Assembly: GCA_003230635.1 (NCBI GenBank)
Contig: QIFF01000048.1
Location: 1 to 10,293 of the forward strand
From: a bacterium
Lineage (GTDB): Bacteria > SZUA-182
Length of the DNA: 10,293 nt
Direction of reading: 5' to 3'
In this document: piece by piece, positions 7,350-10,293 of the stretch
Numbering within the stretch: position 1 is the first letter of the stretch
How the letters are laid out: each line of letters opens with the position of its first letter
Notes under the pieces: generated by a model
Database searches by the model: none
Told to the model about the DNA's origin: nothing
Seen by the model: only the letters and a program-made list of their open reading frames with translations
Position numbers and translations under genes: made by a program

Positions 7350-7961
7350 ATGATAAAAATAAAGATCTGCGGGATTACTAATTTAAGGGATGCGCTGCTG
7401 GCTGCCGAGCTGGGGGCGGATGCACTTGGCTTCATTTTTGCATCTTCCAGTCCGCGGAGGGTCAACCCTCAGGTGGCGAAGGAAATTATTGCTCAACTGC
7501 CTTCCTTCGTGAGCGCAGTGGGGGTGTTCGTCAATCAGGCTGAGGAGCATATCCGGCAGATGCGCCATTTCTGCGCTCTGGATGTGGTACAATTGCACGG
7601 CGATGAAAGCCCGGACTTTTGCCGCAATCTGGGGGGGAGGGTGATTAAGGCGATCAGGGTTAAGGATGCGGCCAGCCTGAGCCGGATGAAGGATTACACC
7701 GTGAGCGCCTTTTTGCTGGACACTTATCAGGCAGGCAAGCCGGGGGGAACGGGCAAAACCTTTGACTGGCAACTGGCTTTTGCCGCCAGGCAATATGGAC
7801 GGATTATTCTTTCCGGGGGTCTTAATCCGGAAAATATCCGGGAGGCGGTTAAACAGGTGCAGCCATACGCAGTGGATGCGGCCAGTGGGGTGGAGGCCGC
7901 CCCTGGGCAAAAAGACCCCCGGAGTTTGCAGGAATTTATAGAAAGGGTACGGGTACCTTGA
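7350..7961 (+). CDS. trpF: Phosphoribosylanthranilate isomerase
   Basis: A 203-residue TIM-barrel enzyme of tryptophan synthesis that isomerises N-(5'-phosphoribosyl)anthranilate to the deoxyribulose phosphate. Seen: KICGIT at 5-10 with catalytic Cys7, GADALGFIF (22-30), VVQLHGDE (79-86), LLDTYQAGKPGGTGKTFDW (122-140) holding the catalytic Asp124, LSGGLNPENI (154-163) and a C-terminal VDAASGVE (175-182) phosphate-binding region. Length is normal for a monofunctional TrpF and all catalytic residues are kept. The ATG directly follows the TAA of the GT4 gene with no spacer; GTGAGGG lies about 15 bases upstream. No other trp gene is visible, so it is an orphan embedded in a glycan operon. Its GC-rich composition resembles the following genes more than the preceding one. 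Confidence 0.95.
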   Translation: MIKIKICGITNLRDALLAAELGADALGFIFASSSPRRVNPQVAKEIIAQLPSFVSAVGVFVNQAEEHIRQMRHFCALDVVQLHGDESPDFCRNLGGRVIKAIRVKDAASLSRMKDYTVSAFLLDTYQAGKPGGTGKTFDWQLAFAARQYGRIILSGGLNPENIREAVKQVQPYAVDAASGVEAAPGQKDPRSLQEFIERVRVP

Positions 7962-7990
7962 ATATTATTCTATAGAGGGAGAGGTTGCCT

Positions 7991-8983
7991 ATGCAAACTG
8001 GTAATTTCTGGGCCGGCAAGAGGGTTTTGATTACCGGCGGCTTGGGTTTTGTCGGCAGCAATTTGGCTCATCGCCTGGTGGAGTTGAAAGCAGAGGTGGT
8101 GCTGGTAGATGCTATGGTGCCTGGTTTTGGGGGAAATATTTTTAATCTTCAGGGTATCAAGAATAAGGTGAAGCTGAATTTTTGTGATACCCGCGACCGG
8201 CATAGCATGAATTACCTGGTGCGCGATCAGGAGGTAATTTTTCACCTGGCCGGCAGTTTTAATTACTGGGGCGCCACCGAAGACCCCTGGACGGACCTGG
8301 AGCTGAATTGCCGTGGTTCTTTATCCTTGCTGGAGGCTTGTCGCCATAACAATCCCTCTGTCAAGCTGGTCTTTGCCGGTAATCGCAGCCAATACGGCAG
8401 GGTTGAGAAGCTGCCGGTTAGCGAGGAGCAGACTCGTCGTCCCCTGCAAATTAATGCGGTCAATAATATTGCCGCCGAGCAATATTATATCCTCTACAAT
8501 AACCTGCACGGCTTGAGAACTACCTGTCTGCGCCTGACCAATACCTATGGCCCGCGTCATCAAATGCGTCATCATAAGCAGGGTATTGTCAACTGGTTTA
8601 TGCGCCTGATTATGGAAAACCGGGAGGTGCCGATTTTCGGCGACGGCAAGCAGGTACGCGATCTCAATTACGTGGACGACGTGCTGGAAGCCCTGTTGCT
8701 GGCGGCGCTACGGGATGAAGCCAACGGTCAGGTCTATAACTTGGGGGGAGAAGCCATCGCCCTGCTTGACCTGGTTAAGATGATGGTAGGTCTCACCGGC
8801 AAAGGGGGCTATAAATTGATGGAGTACCCCGACCAGTTTAAGATTTTTGAGACTGGAGATTACGTGGCTGATTGTAGTAAGATTAAACAAACTTTGGACT
8901 GGGAGCCTCGGGTATCCTTGATGACCGGGTTGACCCGCACCTTTGAATACTACACCAAATACAAGAAATATTACTGGCAATGA
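7991..8983 (+). CDS. NAD-dependent epimerase/dehydratase-like extended SDR, non-canonical active site
   Basis: A 330-residue extended short-chain dehydrogenase of the sugar-nucleotide epimerase/dehydratase type. Seen: ITGGLGFVGS (14-23), the NAD-binding glycine motif; an acidic residue after strand 2 (Asp40); HLAG (85-88); LRLTNTYGPR (180-189); IFGDGKQVRDLNYVDD (215-230); VYNLGG (248-253). All these fit enzymes acting on nucleotide sugars. However, the three usual catalytic positions differ: the Ser/Thr position in FAGNRSQYG is Asn131, and the YxxxK position reads NAVNN, with Asn155 and Asn159 in place of Tyr and Lys. Either the chemistry differs or the protein is a non-catalytic binder. The ATG at 7991 is preferred to a TTG at 7985 because GGGAGAGG ends 6 bases before it. 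The gap to trpF is 29 bases; the 3' end overlaps the next gene by ATGA. Confidence 0.88.
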   Translation: MQTGNFWAGKRVLITGGLGFVGSNLAHRLVELKAEVVLVDAMVPGFGGNIFNLQGIKNKVKLNFCDTRDRHSMNYLVRDQEVIFHLAGSFNYWGATEDPWTDLELNCRGSLSLLEACRHNNPSVKLVFAGNRSQYGRVEKLPVSEEQTRRPLQINAVNNIAAEQYYILYNNLHGLRTTCLRLTNTYGPRHQMRHHKQGIVNWFMRLIMENREVPIFGDGKQVRDLNYVDDVLEALLLAALRDEANGQVYNLGGEAIALLDLVKMMVGLTGKGGYKLMEYPDQFKIFETGDYVADCSKIKQTLDWEPRVSLMTGLTRTFEYYTKYKKYYWQ

Positions 8984-9951
8984 AACTAATAATCCAAATT
9001 CCCTGTTTGAATGAAGAGGAAACCCTCCCCCTGACCCTGGGCGACCTGCCCAAGCAAATCCCGGGAATCGATGTGATTGAGACCCTGGTAATTGACGACG
9101 GGAGCAGCGACCGCACGGTGGAGGTAGCCCGTAAGCTGGGGGTCAACCACATCCTCAGTCTGGGCAGACACCGGGGGCTGGCCAAGGCCTTTAAGGCCGG
9201 CCTGGACGCCGCCCTGCGCCTGGGGGCGGATATAATCGTCAATACCGATGCCGACAACCAGTATTGGGGCGAGGACATCCGGAAACTGGTGCAGCCGATT
9301 CTGGAGGGTTCAGCTCAAATGGTGGTAGGGGAACGCCCGATTGACAAAATTGAGGATTTCTCTCCCCTTAAGAAGAAATTACAGCGCCTGGGCAGTTGGG
9401 TAGTACGTCAAATGTCCAAGACCGACATCCCCGACACCACCAGCGGTTTTCGCGCTTATAGCCGCGAGGTGGCCCTAAAAATCAACGTCTTCTCCGAATT
9501 TACCTATACCCTGGAAACCATTCTTCAGGCCGGCAACCGCGGCATCAACCTGAGCCATGTAGCGGTGCGCACCAACCAGAAACTGCGCGAATCGCGCCTC
9601 TTTTGCAGCACCCCCACGTACATACGCAAGTCCCTGGTAACCCTGGCACGCAGCTACACCATGTATCAGCCCCTGCGGGTTTTCAGCTATCTGGGGGCGA
9701 TAGTGATGGGACTGGGCGCTCTGCTTTCCCTGCGTTTTTTTTATTCCTTTATTGTTGACCCCGGCGTTTCCCGCCATATTCAATCCCTGATTGTAGCCGC
9801 AGTCCTGTTTATTATCGGTTTTCAGATCATGGTAATCGGGTTGCTGGCCGACATTATTTCCGCCAACCGCCTTCTCCTGGAAGACATCCTTTTCCGGGTC
9901 AAGAAGATGGAATTGTCGGATTTTAACCACAGAGAACACAGAGGGGAATAA
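8980..9951 (+). CDS. Membrane-anchored glycosyltransferase family 2 (polyprenyl-phosphate type)
   Basis: A 323-residue GT-A glycosyltransferase with two C-terminal membrane helices (about 237-258 and 269-291), probably charging a polyprenyl-phosphate or extending a lipid-linked glycan at the cytoplasmic face. Seen: IPCLNEEETLPLTL (7-20), VIDDGSSDRT (37-46), HRGLAKAFKAGLDAAL, NTDADNQY (88-95) with the metal-binding DAD at 90-92, and DTTSGFRAYSRE (152-163). It is a second, distinct member of the class seen at 5263. It starts in an ATGA overlap with the SDR and lacks its own Shine-Dalgarno. The last residues, FNHREHRGE (315-323), come from an ACAGAGAACACAGAGG repeat at the gene end and are unlikely to be ancestral. 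Composition is GC-rich (9181-9240 is 68 percent GC by hand count). Confidence 0.9.
   Translation: MKLIIQIPCLNEEETLPLTLGDLPKQIPGIDVIETLVIDDGSSDRTVEVARKLGVNHILSLGRHRGLAKAFKAGLDAALRLGADIIVNTDADNQYWGEDIRKLVQPILEGSAQMVVGERPIDKIEDFSPLKKKLQRLGSWVVRQMSKTDIPDTTSGFRAYSREVALKINVFSEFTYTLETILQAGNRGINLSHVAVRTNQKLRESRLFCSTPTYIRKSLVTLARSYTMYQPLRVFSYLGAIVMGLGALLSLRFFYSFIVDPGVSRHIQSLIVAAVLFIIGFQIMVIGLLADIISANRLLLEDILFRVKKMELSDFNHREHRGE
9922..9951 (+). repeat. CACAGAGAACACAGAGG-type repeat at gene end
   Basis: The sequence TTTTAACCACAGAGAACACAGAGG contains two near-direct copies of ACAGAG (9929-9934 and 9938-9943) and matches, from memory, a common intergenic repeat in many bacterial genomes. It supplies the final nine codons and stop of the last GT2 gene. 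Confidence 0.45.
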
Positions 9952-9958
9952 TTCTAAA

Positions 9959-10099
9959 GGGCACTCTGAAAAATGGCCTTTTCGCCCAATCTCGGCGTTA
10001 TGCTCAAAATTTAATCCTCGGAATATCAAGCATATGCCTGTGGTTAAATTTTTCGCATGCCTTGATCTTGAACGAAAATTCTCATTTTTCAAGATACCC
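9959..10099. repeat. 141-bp imperfect long palindrome (MITE-like/REP-like element)
   Basis: Starts GGGCACTCTGAAAAATGG and ends in CATTTTTCAAGATACCC. The reverse complement of the end (GGGTATCTTGAAAAATGA) aligns with the start, and the match continues inward with one indel through TTTTCG and CAA. A second pair of blocks inside, ATGCTCAAAATTTAATCC against ATGCGAAAAATTTAACCA (minus strand), shows the palindrome runs almost to the centre. Each end also folds locally, for example ATCTTGAA/TTCAAGAT (10065-10072/10088-10095). No open reading frame of its own is evident. It follows the operon by 7 bases and could act as a transcript-stabilising or terminating structure, although there is no T-run. 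Confidence 0.6.
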
Positions 10100-10162
10100 T
10101 AAATGTCGAAATCCAATTAGAAAGGCGAGTTGTGCTCACCCTACTTTCTTAACTGTTTATCA

Positions 10163-10192
10163 ATCTTTCGGTTTGTTCTCAAGCCGAAAGAT
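10163..10192. other. Strong 13-bp hairpin
   Basis: ATCTTTCGGTTTG (10163-10175) pairs with CAAGCCGAAAGAT (10180-10192) around a TTCT loop, with a single G-U/T-G wobble. No T-run follows on either strand, so it is not a standard terminator. It stands 90 bases upstream of a start codon at the edge. Position and shape would suit an operator, an IS subterminal site or a small regulatory RNA element; none can be chosen from this sequence. Confidence 0.5.
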
Positions 10193-10227
10193 GTAAGGAC
10201 AACCTAGTACAATGTAAAACTTAACAC

Positions 10228-10256
10228 TTCGTATTTTGAGTGATATCTGTTATAGT
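10228..10256 (+). promoter_or_regulatory. Weak promoter candidate for the edge gene
   Basis: TATAGT (10251-10256) matches the -10 consensus at 5 of 6 positions; TTCGTA (10228-10233), 17 bases upstream, matches -35 at 3 of 6. The ribosome binding site follows 15 bases after the -10, giving a short leader. If real, the hairpin at 10163-10192 lies upstream of the promoter, not in the transcript. Confidence 0.25.
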
Positions 10257-10282
10257 CGTCTTCAATAGACAAGGAGGACGAC

Positions 10283-10293
10283 ATGACACCACG
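10283..10293 (+). CDS. Start of an unidentified gene
   Basis: An ATG at 10283 is preceded by AAGGAGG (10271-10277) with a 5-base spacer, an excellent ribosome binding site. Only MTP and part of an Arg-type codon (CG) are visible before the window ends, so no function can be assigned. The surrounding repeat-rich, AT-rich non-coding DNA would be compatible with a mobile-element gene, but nothing here proves it. Confidence 0.55.

Noticed and set aside
7383..7910. A 175-codon frame antisense to trpF.
   Set aside because: trpF is unmistakable on the other strand, and this frame has no recognisable motif or start signal.
9475..10092. A 205-codon open frame on the minus strand spanning the end of the last GT2 and the long palindrome.
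   Set aside because: Its N-terminal part is repeat DNA and the rest is antisense to a clear GT2; no domain-like sequence.
10065..10095. ATCTTGAA/TTCAAGAT hairpin as an independent regulatory site.
   Set aside because: It is part of the terminal portion of the 141-bp palindrome and needs no separate explanation.

Overview
This window reads as a bacterial chromosome segment, probably from a Gram-positive, Clostridia-like lineage (Peptococcaceae-type syntrophs or sulfate reducers are my best guess). The reasons are strong purine-rich Shine-Dalgarno sites, mixed GC content, and several extragenic palindromic repeats of a kind I associate with such genomes. The assignment is an inference; a deltaproteobacterium cannot be excluded.

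Left part (1-1443, minus strand): the N-terminal third of an AMP-forming acyl-CoA synthetase runs off the left edge. Upstream of it lies a secreted HEAT-repeat protein gene, split by a +1 frameshift near position 684. A GTAGGGG-type palindrome (327-385) sits between the two.

Divergent intergenic region (1444-1726): a 16-bp hairpin in the leader of the HEAT gene, a weak candidate promoter on the plus strand, and a structured repeat (1640-1704) that abuts the next gene.

Main part (1727-9951, plus strand): a tightly packed surface-glycan or lipid-linked-sugar operon. It begins with two tandem paralogues of PMT-type (GT-C/GT39-like) membrane glycosyltransferases. The first is a pseudogene with an internal deletion and no ordinary start codon; the second is intact. 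A polyprenyl-phosphate glycosyltransferase (GT2) follows, then a GT4 glycosyltransferase, an orphan phosphoribosylanthranilate isomerase (trpF), a sugar-nucleotide epimerase-like SDR that lacks the canonical Ser-Tyr-Lys residues, and a second membrane-anchored GT2. Most junctions overlap (TAATG, TGATG, ATGA) or abut, so the genes are probably co-transcribed and translationally coupled. The logic is coherent: GT2 enzymes of this type charge polyprenyl phosphate with a sugar, and GT-C enzymes use such lipid-linked sugars outside the membrane. GT4 and the SDR would build or tailor a glycan. trpF is the metabolic outsider.

Right part (9952-10293): the last GT2 reads into an intergenic repeat. A 141-bp imperfect palindrome (9959-10099) and a strong 13-bp hairpin (10163-10192) follow, and then a strong ribosome binding site with the first four codons of another gene at the edge.
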